From Trichinella spiralis (lineage: Eukaryota; Nematoda; Enoplea; Trichinellida; Trichinellidae): a stretch of 64,000 bases of DNA. Below, piece after piece: positions 47,203 to 58,007 of this stretch; position 1 is the first letter of the stretch; every line of letters begins with the position of its first letter. Location of the stretch: NCBI GenBank assembly GCA_000181795.3, contig CM012953.1, forward strand, positions 7,426,034-7,490,033, read 5' to 3'. Made by a program: the position numbers and the translations under genes. A model generated the notes under the pieces. It did not search any database and was not told the DNA's origin. It saw only the letters and a list, made by a program, of their open reading frames with translations.

Positions 47203-47500
47203 TTATTTATATTTATTTATTTATATAAATGAACTATGTTCACTTTTTCTTTTCCAGCCACCTGAATACCATCGTTACTATCAGCATCACGCACAGTTAC
47301 GACAACATCAACGGGTTAATTATAATAGGAATGAGCTTTTTAACGATTCTATGTTTGAAAATCCATGGGAAGATTTAGAAAGACAGTGGAATACGAAGCA
47401 ATTGCAGTATGATTCTCAAAGTCAAAAGAGTGAATCAGATGACCCTTGCAAAAAAATTTGGACAGAGGTTCAAAAGATCATAGAAAGTTCTCAGAAATAA
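46891..47500 (+). CDS. MPLKIP/TTDN1-like small aromatic-rich protein (2 exons)
   Basis: Exons 46891-47154 and 47258-47500 give 168 residues. The first half is rich in Pro, Tyr, Phe, Gly and Arg (RRYPRPSAFPYPQFHGGH) and is probably disordered. Near residue 130 is NELFNDSMFENPWEDLERQW, which resembles the conserved C-terminal box of M-phase-specific PLK1-interacting protein (NEL..YF.PSMLEDPWA.LE). That protein is a nuclear/centrosomal factor whose human loss causes non-photosensitive trichothiodystrophy. The match rests on this one motif plus composition, recalled from memory, so the assignment is tentative. A short charged helix (CKKIWTEVQKIIESSQK) ends the protein. The intron holds a (TA)n microsatellite. 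The ATG lies downstream of a TGTAG acceptor-like site at 46835. Confidence 0.6.
47163..47225. repeat. (TA)n and (ATTT)n microsatellite in an intron
   Basis: About 17 TA dinucleotides followed by several TATTTAT units, filling most of the 103-bp intron of the MPLKIP-like gene. Likely length-polymorphic. Confidence 0.9.
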
Positions 47501-47723
47501 TTTATCTACAGTTACTTCGTTGTTACTATTTATTAGTGAATATTTAATACTTTTTATTATTGTTATCGTTACTATATTGTTTTTATTATACTGAATTGTT
47601 TGATAAATGATTTGAATTGTCAAGTTAAGATTTTTTGTGCATGTTTAATTTGAGAAAAGATATTTCCAAATGAAATTAACGAAATTTAACAGCAGAAATA
47701 GTGGTATGGTGTCCTTCTCCCAG

Positions 47724-48070
47724 ACAGGGGCCAGATGCCATGTAAGTGAGTGGACGGTGGGCCGCATTCATCTAAAGTTTATAAATTGAGGTAGTAATAA
47801 TAAAGCAATATTTATGCCATGAAATCCAAATGACACAACTCAGTGCGACATTTGATGCTTTGCGCCTGCAGTCAGACGCGAAAATCTTTCAATATTAGGC
47901 GACAAGCAGGATAAGGCCAGATACAGAACGTCATTTGAATGGACATCAGTCAAGTTGGTTTCGTATCTTCTTCGTCTACTTATTTTTAAAAAGAGTTATC
48001 ATGTTACTTGTTTTTAGAAAAACTGCGGGCCGGATCCCGCCATGGAGCCATAGGTTGCCGAGACCTGACC
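47724..48070 (-). mobile_element. hAT-like transposon remnant
   Basis: The minus strand starts near 48069 with CAGGTCTCGGCAACCTATGG and GGATCCGGCCCGC. The other side starts CAGGGGCCAGATGCCATG and GGGCCGC. These form a loose inverted pair like hAT termini (CAGGGGTCGGCAA...). Between them the minus strand encodes TSLTDVHSNDVLYLALSCLS followed by PNIERF, resembling the extreme C-terminus of hAT transposases of the ZBED/SCAND3 type. No clean 8-bp target duplication was found. Call it a short deleted remnant. Confidence 0.4.
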
Positions 48071-48169
48071 TAGACCAGGAATATATTCTCTCTGAATGAA
48101 TAAAAAAGTTCTTAATCAGGTGGCTTGACCTGTGAATCTTGGCACAGTATCATCATATATAGCATACTT

Positions 48170-49260
48170 CATACCTTTGCGGACGAGTAGGTAACGTCCG
48201 AACCCCGGCTAGAGAGTACGGCAACTGTTGGTGATGGGCAATTTGAAAGCTGAGATGGAGTGACGTCTGCGATGTATAAATGCGGTGTGCTTAAACCCGC
48301 GCTGAGTGAGCTAAAAGAGAACCGAAGTGCGGACCGGAAACGCGGAAAGAGGAGTGGCATTTCGTGAACAACCATGTGGCATAAAACGGTGGTGAAAGTT
48401 GAAGAGTATTCATTCGCTCCAGAGTATGCAGATAGAGCGCTGTAGAAGGAGGGAGTTGTTGCTGAGCGTGGTTATTCTGCTTTGTTGGGGACTCAAATGT
48501 TGTGCTTACGCCTATGCTGTCGTCTTGCACTGAGAGAGCGATGCGATCCCTACCCTACATTGAGTTTTGCATGACCAGCGTTGGCCAGTGAACGTAAACA
48601 ATCGCGGTTGGGAATTATACTCACTCTGCTAGTGCGTAAAAACACCGTCCACTCGAACACTCGACAAGATTTTCTCGCCAACATCATGGTGATGCAGGCT
48701 ACCACAGCCCTCCACTGGACAAGACACTTCTTGCTGGCATTTACACGCAATGTGTCCGACGCCTAAGCACTTGAAGCACATGTTCCTCCATTACATTGAC
48801 TTCTTCCGCTACCTTGCGCTGACCGACAGGTAAAAGTCGCAACAGGTCAGCATGCATCTCCTATGGCAGAGACAGCAACTCTCAGACGACCATCATTCCG
48901 TGCTGATTATCTCTTTAGGGTTGCACGGCGGCGACCGCAGCACTGTTATTATTACATGGGTTCGACCCGTCCCTTCTGGACGCCTAAATGGCTTTTTCAT
49001 CACCTCGACTGCTTGCAGGTAATTTGCCGGTGACGTAGGAATTCCTCGCAATCGCGTTGGATGCTTCGCCGTTCAAGCTAGAGCGAAGACAGACCTTGGT
49101 TAGTGAACAACATTCCGCTGAAATGCGAGAGCTGCTGAAGCGTCCCATTCCCATCCTTCACCGAGACATGGACAAGGCCTGTTTCCACTTTAGGCTTCTG
49201 TTCCCAGCCCAGTTCCAGCTTCCAACTCTACCAATTCAGAGCTTACTGTAGTTTCTGAGA
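48170..49260 (-). mobile_element. BEL/Pao retrotransposon gag relic
   Basis: The minus strand carries frameshifted gag pieces. At about 49070-48960 it reads RGIPTSPANYLQAVEVM, like the Gag segment of BEL/Pao elements. At about 48870-48800 is a region with EMHADLLRLLPVGQRKV. At 48780-48739 is a CCHC zinc knuckle (CFKCLGVGHIACKC) followed by CPVEGCGSLHHH, the usual BEL knuckle/HH pattern before the protease. Downstream to 48170 it is too degraded to assign. No LTRs were recognised. The region is GC-richer than its surroundings, consistent with inserted DNA. Confidence 0.55.
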
Positions 49261-49926
49261 GTCAAGTTTGACTCAATAATATAATGACGGTGTTCTGTCG
49301 TCATACTTGCTATGTACGTTGATTGATTAAAATTAATTTACAAAACTTAGCGATCGCATATACCTCTACGAGAACTAACATCTCTTACTGTAATGAATTC
49401 ACAAAAACAACCCCATAACTATGGATCGCTTTTCAGTCACTCGAGATTTTCCGAATTTAGTTGAAACTCCCTCACACTGAATATACTATAATAAGTTAAC
49501 TAATATTGGATAGAATAAAAGTACATCTGTTGTTCATTATATAAATATTTGATTTCTTTTTTTGCTTTCTTTATCAGCACTGACTAGATCGTAAAAAGCA
49601 ACAGTAAATATAAAGATTTTCAAGATTTAAATTTGATCAATATGAAATACACAGACAGCAGCATACGTGTTTCTGTAATCCTGTAATTTTGAGAATTTGA
49701 CATTTATTTTCGAAACAAAACATCGGACAAGTAATATTAAGTAATTTCTTGACGTTTTTGAGCATATGAAATATCTGTATAGCAGTATACAGTTGAACAG
49801 TATGCAAAAAATTACATTTGCACGTGTAATTAAGCCGCTGCACCGTCATTTCGCAACTTTTCGTAATACGCTTGAAATGCATCCCATTCTTCTGAAAATG
49901 ATCATCAAAAAATTTCATAGAATAAG
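49261..49926. other. intergenic, no gene seen
   Basis: AT-rich DNA between the BEL relic and the 3' end of RMC1. Frames at 49637-49930 (minus) and 49766-50008 (plus) are either low-complexity or antisense to the last RMC1 exon. Confidence 0.5.
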
Positions 49927-52900
49927 TCAAGTCAACGACTGCAAAATTATACTCGGAGAAGCGGCTTGGAGTTGTTTCGAAAAATTAGAATCTTTTTCAA
50001 AATACTGAAACACAGAATAAAACATCAACGGATTGTTCGACTTTTTCGCCGCTTCAATGAGCTTCAGCGCAATCACTGGATCCACAGCATCCAAATGACG
50101 AGCATATCTAATTGAAAAGAGGAATACAAAACACCGCCATGCTAGATGACGACAAAATCACTTCAATACTTCAAAGCTGAAATAATGTCCTTCTGTTCGA
50201 GCAAAATTTCGCAAACTTCAATTGCAGAATTTTTCCGATGCTTAAACAGATTAATTTGCATTTCAAATGAACAAAAAAACACACGAAATGAGCATTACCA
50301 TGAGGATATGCAAAGCTAAATGGAAGCAGGACTCGTTTTTCGCGGCAAAAGACACCAAAGCCAACGCCTAATGTGGAAATTTTCAAAAAAATAAAAAATT
50401 TCCATGTCAACAACACATACCAGAGGTTTCAAATCAGGAAACACGCGCTGGTAAAGCATCTCTTGCAAAAGCTGAAATTCATCAGCCTCAGCCAAAAGAA
50501 CAACCAACAATTTCCACACTTCGGCATCAACCGTGATATCGAAATTAAGCAACGACTGTACATATTGCAACAAAACCTTTGCCAGCCAAAGTTGTTCCGT
50601 TTCCTGAATGAAATTTAAAAAATCTTTTTTTTTCTTGAAATATATTACTTGAAAATAAATAAGGAGAAAATTTAATTCATGAACATAAATAACACTGATA
50701 AGCAAAGGCAAAAGAAAAGAGATACCTCCAAAGTGGAAAGGGGTTGAAAGATTTTTTCAATTGTCTCATTTTGAGTTAGCGGTGTTCTGTCAGTTTTTTC
50801 ATCTTTCTAAAATTAAAATGAAAACAAAACTGACTGTTGAATTTTGTTCTCCATTTTCAAAATTGCACACATTTTTCGGAGAGAAGACAACGTTGATTTG
50901 ATCGAAAATATCCCTCAATTCTTGAATATTCAACGCCCGCTGCCTGAGCCATCGCAGAAGCAATTTTTGAACAACATCGCCAGCATTGTTTCGCCGAATC
51001 AAAAATGCAATCAATTTTGTCTGCAAACAAAAAAAATCACAAACTTTCAAAAAGTGAAATAATTCAACAACGCTAGCTACTTTCGATGATATGACGCTTT
51101 CCGCATATTGAAAATTGAATTCCAATCTCCACAAACAACCTATATAGACAACATTATGCATAGATTTTTGAGGAAACAAACAAACAAACAAACTACCCTG
51201 TTTTGCATCGACTATGATGTCCGGCTGGTAGAATATCCAATTTGGGCAATCTGGACAGATGTTTAAATATTAAAAGAGGAAAAAGTACACAAGTGTTAGC
51301 ATTTGCTTACATAATTCAAAAGAGAAATTGTCAAAATGCGACAACGACGACGTGGATACTGATGATAATAATGATGAGGTGGATAAAATTGGCGGTTGAA
51401 GTTTTACTTGAAAAAGCGGAAAGTGATACTTGATTCCATCTTTTATGGAAAAACAATCCGAAGATATATCAAAAACAAATGTAGCCTAAAATAATTTTGA
51501 GAAAATCAAGGATCAGATTTAAAAGAAAAAAAATATATATATAGATATAAAAGGGTGTGTTCAAGATTAAACATCAAAATTGATGCAGCTTACACATGCA
51601 GTGTGCTTGGATTAATTACTGAAGTTGAACCAACGAAAGAAAAAAACATAAAATTATAAATATTCATATAATTTGTCTACTTGAAGCTGCTGCTGGTGCA
51701 TGAGGAACAGATTGTCGACCACGTGAACGGCAAATTTGCCGACTTTATTCACGACGAGAATGTCGGTGACTTTCGCTGTCGAAACGCTGGAACTAAGCCT
51801 AGACTGTAGTACCCTGTGGGAAAAAAGACAAAAAGTAGAAATAAAAAAATAATAAATCACAAGAAAATAAAAAAATCAACAAACATGTACTTTTTCTGTA
51901 CAGGATAGAGTTGAACTTGAACACAACCGCTTGAATAAAGCATCAAATTTGTCAAAAGAACGCCAACGTACAAATTGTTGTATCTTAAAAATGATAGAAT
52001 TATATAAAAAATAATTTATGAAAATATTACAACTTTTATCAGACATTGAAAAGAAAAGAAAAAAACTGTACATTTCAGCAGCAATAACTTGACGTTCCAT
52101 CAGCGGTTGGCTTTTAGCCACGTTACAAACATGTTCCACTTCAAATTTGGAAAATTTCTGCAATACTGCAGAATTCTAAAACAAAATTTCAAAAAAGAAT
52201 ATATATATTTATTTGAAAATGAAGTGCAGCTAAAAATAAATAAATAAATTAATTAATTAATAAAATATTCACCTTGATACGAAATACGGTAAATGTGGTG
52301 CTTCTGCCGTGGGTCCAGGTGATCAAGAGGTTACAGTCGGGCGAGTAAACATAAGCGTTGGTACAGATGCGTACGGACCTGAGCCGACGCAAACAATGCT
52401 TCTGTTCGACAAACTGTTGACGGAAAATTATTTCAAAAAATATTCAAAAAAAAAATCAGAAAACAACACCTGATAAACACTGATCTCACAGTAGGAGACG
52501 ATCAAAATGTCGCCGGATTTAAGCCACTCGAAGCCGAGTATTTTCGACGCACCGGAACTATCCAAATCCGACACCAGAAACGATTGTTGACGTTCTCCGA
52601 AAATGACAAATTTCTGCAACAATATTCATAATTTGAAATGAAACAACAAACAAACAAACAAAAACTGACAATAATATTCTGCGATTGTTCGAAGGCGACG
52701 GCTTTGCAGTTTGGAGAAATTTTCAACGACGAGATCATTTCACTGGATGGCAATCTGAAAGCAAATGAAAATCAAATTTATTATACAATTATCGAATCAA
52801 TAAATAATTACTCGAAGTTGAATGTCTTGTTCGAACCTGCGGTGTGCATGACGCCTCTGAAATGACTGCTTCCAACTTGCAACAAGCACATCTACGATGC

Positions 52901-52998
52901 AAATGAGGGGTAAAAAAATGAAATGATGAATCAGATAAAAAAAAGAAAAAAAATTACCCGTCTTTGAGCGTGATCATGGAAAAATAATGTCCTCTCAT
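49927..52998 (-). CDS. RMC1: RMC1, regulator of the MON1-CCZ1 complex (17 exons)
   Basis: RMC1 (C18orf8/Mic1; Bulli in fly) is the third subunit of the Mon1-Ccz1 Rab7 exchange factor on late endosomes. Exons: 52998-52958, 52856-52812, 52754-52670, 52613-52470, 52401-52273, 52175-52072, 51983-51891, 51813-51681, 51485-51311, 51250-51197, 51139-51081, 51020-50835, 50806-50726, 50603-50421, 50367-50299, 50240-50170 and 50107-49927, giving 610 residues (human 657). The N-terminal beta-propeller has HTAGSNKTFNFELPSSEM and ILGFEWLKSGDILIVSYCEI. Its end has VGKFAVHVVDNLFLMHQ and NWIFYQPDIIVDAKQG, matching the human protein closely. The helical C-terminus has SAIEVCEILLEQKDIISALK and NNPLMFYSVFQYFEKD. 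The N-terminal start is uncertain: another frame (ATG at 53044) looks equally homologous for about 20 residues. It lies downstream of ABHD16A, same strand, about 290 bp. Confidence 0.9.
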
Positions 52999-53288
52999 TT
53001 GGTGGTGATGTGAAATTGGCCGAAGCTTTGATCAAATTAAGCATTTTGTTGTTTGTGTGAATTTACAAAGCAACAACTGAAACGTTTTCACATACAACAA
53101 ACAACACATTCACAAACGGCATATCATTGTGAAAAGATATAATACTGCAAAGGACAGAATGAAAAACTTCGAAACGTAAAACAAGAAAGAAAGAAACCGT
53201 TTTAATTTGTTATTATAAGCAAAAGTTAATTATGAAATGTTGGGCATTATATAATAATAATAATCGAATCTATTTTCTTCTTTTTCAT

Positions 53289-55539
53289 TTATGGTTCCTT
53301 TGGAACAAAGAGCAAAGTGTGCGGCAGAGGGGTACAATGTACTGAATCGATATCAATGACGTGCTGATTAAATAAATAATAACCAACAGACAGAAGTTCC
53401 TCTCTGGTCAGTGTGGCCATTGTTTGGTCATTTTTCACAAACTCACTAGCCGATGTGGAACCGAAAAGTTTTTCAGCCGCATCTTCCAATCGGGCAAAAT
53501 TGACAGCCCGTTCTGTTGGTGTATAGGAAAGCCATTCCAAAGCGACGTCATCTTTGAAAACTGACGGATAGCTGTAATATTAAAAGAAAAATAAATAAAT
53601 AAATGAAACAAATTCAATCAACGCATAAATTATCATTCACACAAATGCATTTTACCGATTCTTGAGAAATATATTGATCAAAAAATTCGTTCTAATGCTA
53701 CGCATTTGTTCATTCAATGACGAATGATCGGTAGACAAAATTTCATCGCGGAATCTTCTCACAAAAGTCACCGGACCGTCGTACTGTTTCAATTGTTCTG
53801 CGACGTTCAAATTCATGTACGTCCTAACCGTAGACTTCACCAATGCCGACAACGAACTGGGAAAAATGCTAAGCGCAAGCGGCAATATGTCGTCAAAAGT
53901 TGCATCCAAAAATAGTCCCTAGAAAAAATTACACCTTCCTGTTGTTTTACAACAAACTCAAAAATAACCATTCAACAACTGTAACTGTTCAACATAAAAT
54001 GCTAATATTAATTTTAAACAACAACAACTACCATGAAAATATTCTCCATCTCTAAAAGAACAATAAAGACTAACTTCAAATTTAGACACTAAATTCAACA
54101 CCACATCACAAATGTATCATCACATTTGTCAACTGAAACCATATTACCCTCATATTAGGATAATTCATTGCAGCCCAAGTGGCAGGATAGGCACCAATAG
54201 ACCATGCATAAATGAAAATATCCTCTTCCTTAAAACCTGCACATAATGTCATTGAAATTCAACAAATAAAAATAAATAAATAAAAACGAAAACAAAAATT
54301 AAACCTTTTGACAGGGCAAATTGAATGACAACATCAATGGCATTCTGCTCATTTTTTGGCCAAGGCATGCCAGTGCTGGAGCCGAATCCAGGATGGTTCC
54401 ATGCGAGAACGGAAAAATTCGCTTCAAGAGGACAACGGGGCAAGCCAATTTCATAAAAGCCAGCATTCCCTTCGCAAGTAATTACCAAAATGTTGCCATT
54501 GGAAAAACTTTTCGAATCTCGTCGATCAAACAGCATGCAATCTATATATTCGCCTAAAAATCGTCCTAATGAAATGCAAAGCAAAAATATACTAACATGA
54601 CAACTGTACGGATCGTAATTTCAACGATGCTAAAATTAATCTTCATACCAAATAAAAGAATGGAACAAACCATTGCTTTACAAAATGATGAGTAAAAATA
54701 AATAGTCACCATATGATAAACTTATTAACTGTACAATTTATGAGATATACCAAATAAAAATAACAAAAAATACCATCTTTATCGCGAATTTTGTGTCGAA
54801 TTCCACGAAATTCGTCAAACAGTTGCAATCTGCCTTGCCGTAAATGAAATTGCACAGAATTGTGAAACCATGACATTGAAGCTGGATACAAAAGACGAAT
54901 GCCTATTGTATTTGCCAATAGCCAAGATAATAAAGCATTAAATCTGGCATTCAATGACGAGCCATTCTGCAACAATGGTTCACTTTCCAAAAAACGTCGT
55001 TGCTTTACTTTCTCCCCTGAAAAGTGATGATTCAAATGATATCAACGCATATTGCAAAACTAAATCACACCGTCAAATAGATCATTCCAAGTATATTCGA
55101 TTGGAAAATGAGTAAAATCATATTCATACTGACGCAACAATTGATAGCATTCAGAATTATCCGAACTTATGGTAAAATAGCACTGCGACAAATGTTCAGC
55201 AAACTGAACGTACTTTGCATTAAATCTGCGTCCAAAATAACGACTCACATACACTAAGCTGCAGATGCTAATTGCGGAGAAGAAATATCTCGATACTGTT
55301 TGAAAGTCATAATCTGGAATGGAGCGCAACAAATGACAAATCCAGAATGGACTTATATACTTGATCAAAGCATAAGAAAAGTGAAGCCACCAGCAGGACA
55401 AGTTTCCAAATCTTTCCAAAGCATTTTCATTATACTTTATGAAACTCGTTTCCGGTGAAGCTGAACGAATTCCATAAACATTAGGACCAAAAGCAATTAA
55501 GTAATTAGTTCGCAAAAAATTCATTATTACAGGAAACAT
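53289..55539 (-). CDS. ABHD16A-type phosphatidylserine lipase (6 exons)
   Basis: Exons 55539-55071, 55016-54774, 54565-54305, 54236-54148, 53918-53656 and 53571-53289 encode 535 residues (human ABHD16A 558). ABHD16A is an integral ER membrane serine hydrolase that turns phosphatidylserine into lyso-PS. Seen here are two N-terminal hydrophobic segments within residues 45-105, and the alpha/beta-hydrolase core with CEGNAGFYEIG, AWNHPGFGSSTGMP and the nucleophile Ser in FIYAWSIGAYPATWAAM. The motif ATFDDILPLAL follows. The acid Asp in RRFRDEIL and the C-terminal His in VHCTPLPH complete the triad. The start at 55539 has a second in-frame ATG five codons on. All introns are GT-AG, 54-230 bp. Confidence 0.93.
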
Positions 55540-58007
55540 CGAAACACAAAAATAAAGTTATCACAAAGACACGTTGAATAACAATTCGAGCTGTTGTACC
55601 AAATTAACTGAAAAGTTATATCGGATACAATAAAAATTAATATCCGGCAACAATTTTTCAGTTTCAACCAAAACTCAATACTGAATTGCAAATCAACACA
55701 TTAAATACTGTGAAAATTTTAATACTGTATATAAATCAAGTACAATTCTTTTTTGAACAAAAAATGCAGCACAAAATTTTTATAGAACATCTTTTATCAT
55801 CTATTCAAAATAATATGCTAAATATTTTTTTGAACATCATATATAAATAAAAATTAATTAATCGTAACATGATAAAATTAATTAATTGAAATGCTTTCCA
55901 TGAATCATTTATTTGCTAAAACTGATGTTTAGTTGAAGCTATTTTAAGTGTTGTACAAATAAAGTAATTCACGAACTTTCCTTACTTGATGTATATTGCC
56001 CAAAATAGCGCTTATAAAATATTTGGAATACTTTTGAAAGAATTAAAAATAAAATTTTATAAAATTGCAACATTTCTTGTCCAGTGATATTCAGAGAATT
56101 TTCTTTTTTACTAGTGAACGAATAAAAGCATCCAGGTGCATGTTATTCTATTTGAATGTCTAATTCGATGAAAATAATTATTCCAGACTGGCAATTACTA
56201 GTTCTTCATTATTCACTCACTGGCTCATTAACGTGATGATATATTTGAAAGAATCGATCAAGAAATTGTTAAAGCTGTCAGCCATCTGAAATAGTCGACC
56301 ACATGATGAAGTGATTGAAAATGATCAAAAGAAACTATCCGTCAACTGGGAAAGTTTTCATGTTACAGATCATAAACAGTTTTCTGTTCTATGCTGAAGA
56401 TACTGTACTTGTGTGACTAGCAAGAGTTCTAACTCGATCATGGATTGAATAATCAAGATCAACCAAAGATGAATAGTTGGAATTATTCATTTATAATTAC
56501 TGCTTGCTGTGGAGAATAAGAATGATCATTTTCATCAAGAAGCATCAAACATAAGTAAAATAATAATCAGTGGTCAAATAATGATAGTTAGACACGTTGA
56601 TTCAAAATTGTAGCAAAAATGGATGACAAAAGTGAAAGATTGGTTCGGGCGTAACGATGCAAAATACCTCATCCGTCTTCCACTATTCCTCGTAAACTAT
56701 GAACCCTTCAAGACTTTTTTCCATACGATGTTGATTCGGCTGACTTTGATGCGCACATTTCACTGTTTTTGCTTAGCTTAGCGCTGTTAGCACGCTGAAA
56801 ATCCAAAGCAGTGCCAAGAATCAAAGGTAACTTCCCTACAAGCGGCCATATTATAAGTGGGAATTGCAGATTCTGTAAATTCCCATTCACACTGATGTTG
56901 CTGGCATTATTTTCAGTTTTTCACTGTAGTTAACGTCCAATTTCAAATTGTTAAAAAAATATTTATGTAAAACATTAAATAACATCTGAAGCAGTGCTGC
57001 GGCAAAGCTTCTGTTTCCACAGTTTGCTCCACACTGACGCAACAATTAACCATTATTTGCATCTGGAGAAGTTCGATAGTTTTCAAAGTGGTCAGTTGGT
57101 CGAAGTTGGTTTACTGGTGGGTCGCGACCCACACTTTGAGAACCACTGGTCATAGACATTATAGAGAAGAAAAATGTCATGAGAAGTTTTACATGATAGC
57201 ATTTCCTAGACGTAGTTTTTTGTTATCCACATTTTAAGGCAATGTTTCTGCTTAAAAAAAGAATTGAATATTCTTCGAAATATAATTATAAATAAAATAG
57301 CTTTCCTAATGTGGGAATAGAAATCAATGATGCACCGACAAATCAGAGCAAAAATTTTTGTTAAACATGATGCAATACGTGATATATCAAACAAAAGTCT
57401 ATAAATGATAAATTAAAACAACAAATATATTGTGTGCCAGAAACCCCTTTTTATTTTTTTGAATGAAAATGAAAGTAATTTGAATGGAATTCTTTTCTCA
57501 ATGAAGTAAAATAAGAAGTTCCGCCTTCTACAAGTGATGTTAAAATTTAAATAAAAATAATTTTAAAAGAGGAAAAGTATTTTTTACATATTTATATAAA
57601 AATTATTTTATTATTATAATTGCATACATGAATGAATATGCAATGGGAATGTTAATGAAGAAAAAATGATCTTTCAATCAATGAAATTGTATTGATGCAG
57701 ATGTTGAACAAAGAGAAACATTTGGGTCGCTCTATGTTATATGTGCGTGTGTGTGCGTGCTTGATCTTCATCAGCAGTGTGTTGGTTGCTTTCTTCAACA
57801 ACGCCAGTGGGACGTTGTCGTTGTCATCATATTGAAATTTTCAGAGCAAAATTGGGACGAACCTTTTGACACGCTTTTCACCACGGACGTCTGCCAACTT
57901 TTGGACATTGTTTCGTTGTGAAAATTTTTCTTTGTTTCCAAAATCTCCAACGAAGCAGAAATACAATTTTGCCACTAAGTAAAGCATTTTTTTTCTCTGT
58001 TGAAATA
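55540..58007. other. intergenic, mostly unannotated; repeat debris
   Basis: About 2.5 kb between ABHD16A and DUOX on opposite strands. AT-rich in the left half, with short degraded patches at 56200-57150. No gene is supported. A hAT-type terminal sequence lies at 57117-57148 and is listed separately. Confidence 0.45.
57117..57148 (-). repeat. hAT-type terminal inverted repeat
   Basis: Read on the minus strand from 57148 this is CAGTGGTTCTCAAAGTGTGG followed by GTCGCGACCCACC. That is the widespread Charlie/MER5-like hAT terminus, beginning CAGTGGTTCTCAA with a self-complementary GGGTCGCGACCC. The element would extend leftwards from 57148. I could not find its other end, so this is probably a truncated or old copy. 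Confidence 0.6.

Noticed and set aside
49927-55539. ABHD16A-RMC1 as an operon
   Set aside because: Same strand and about 290 bp apart, but no SL2-type signal can be recognised and the products act in different pathways. Left unclaimed.
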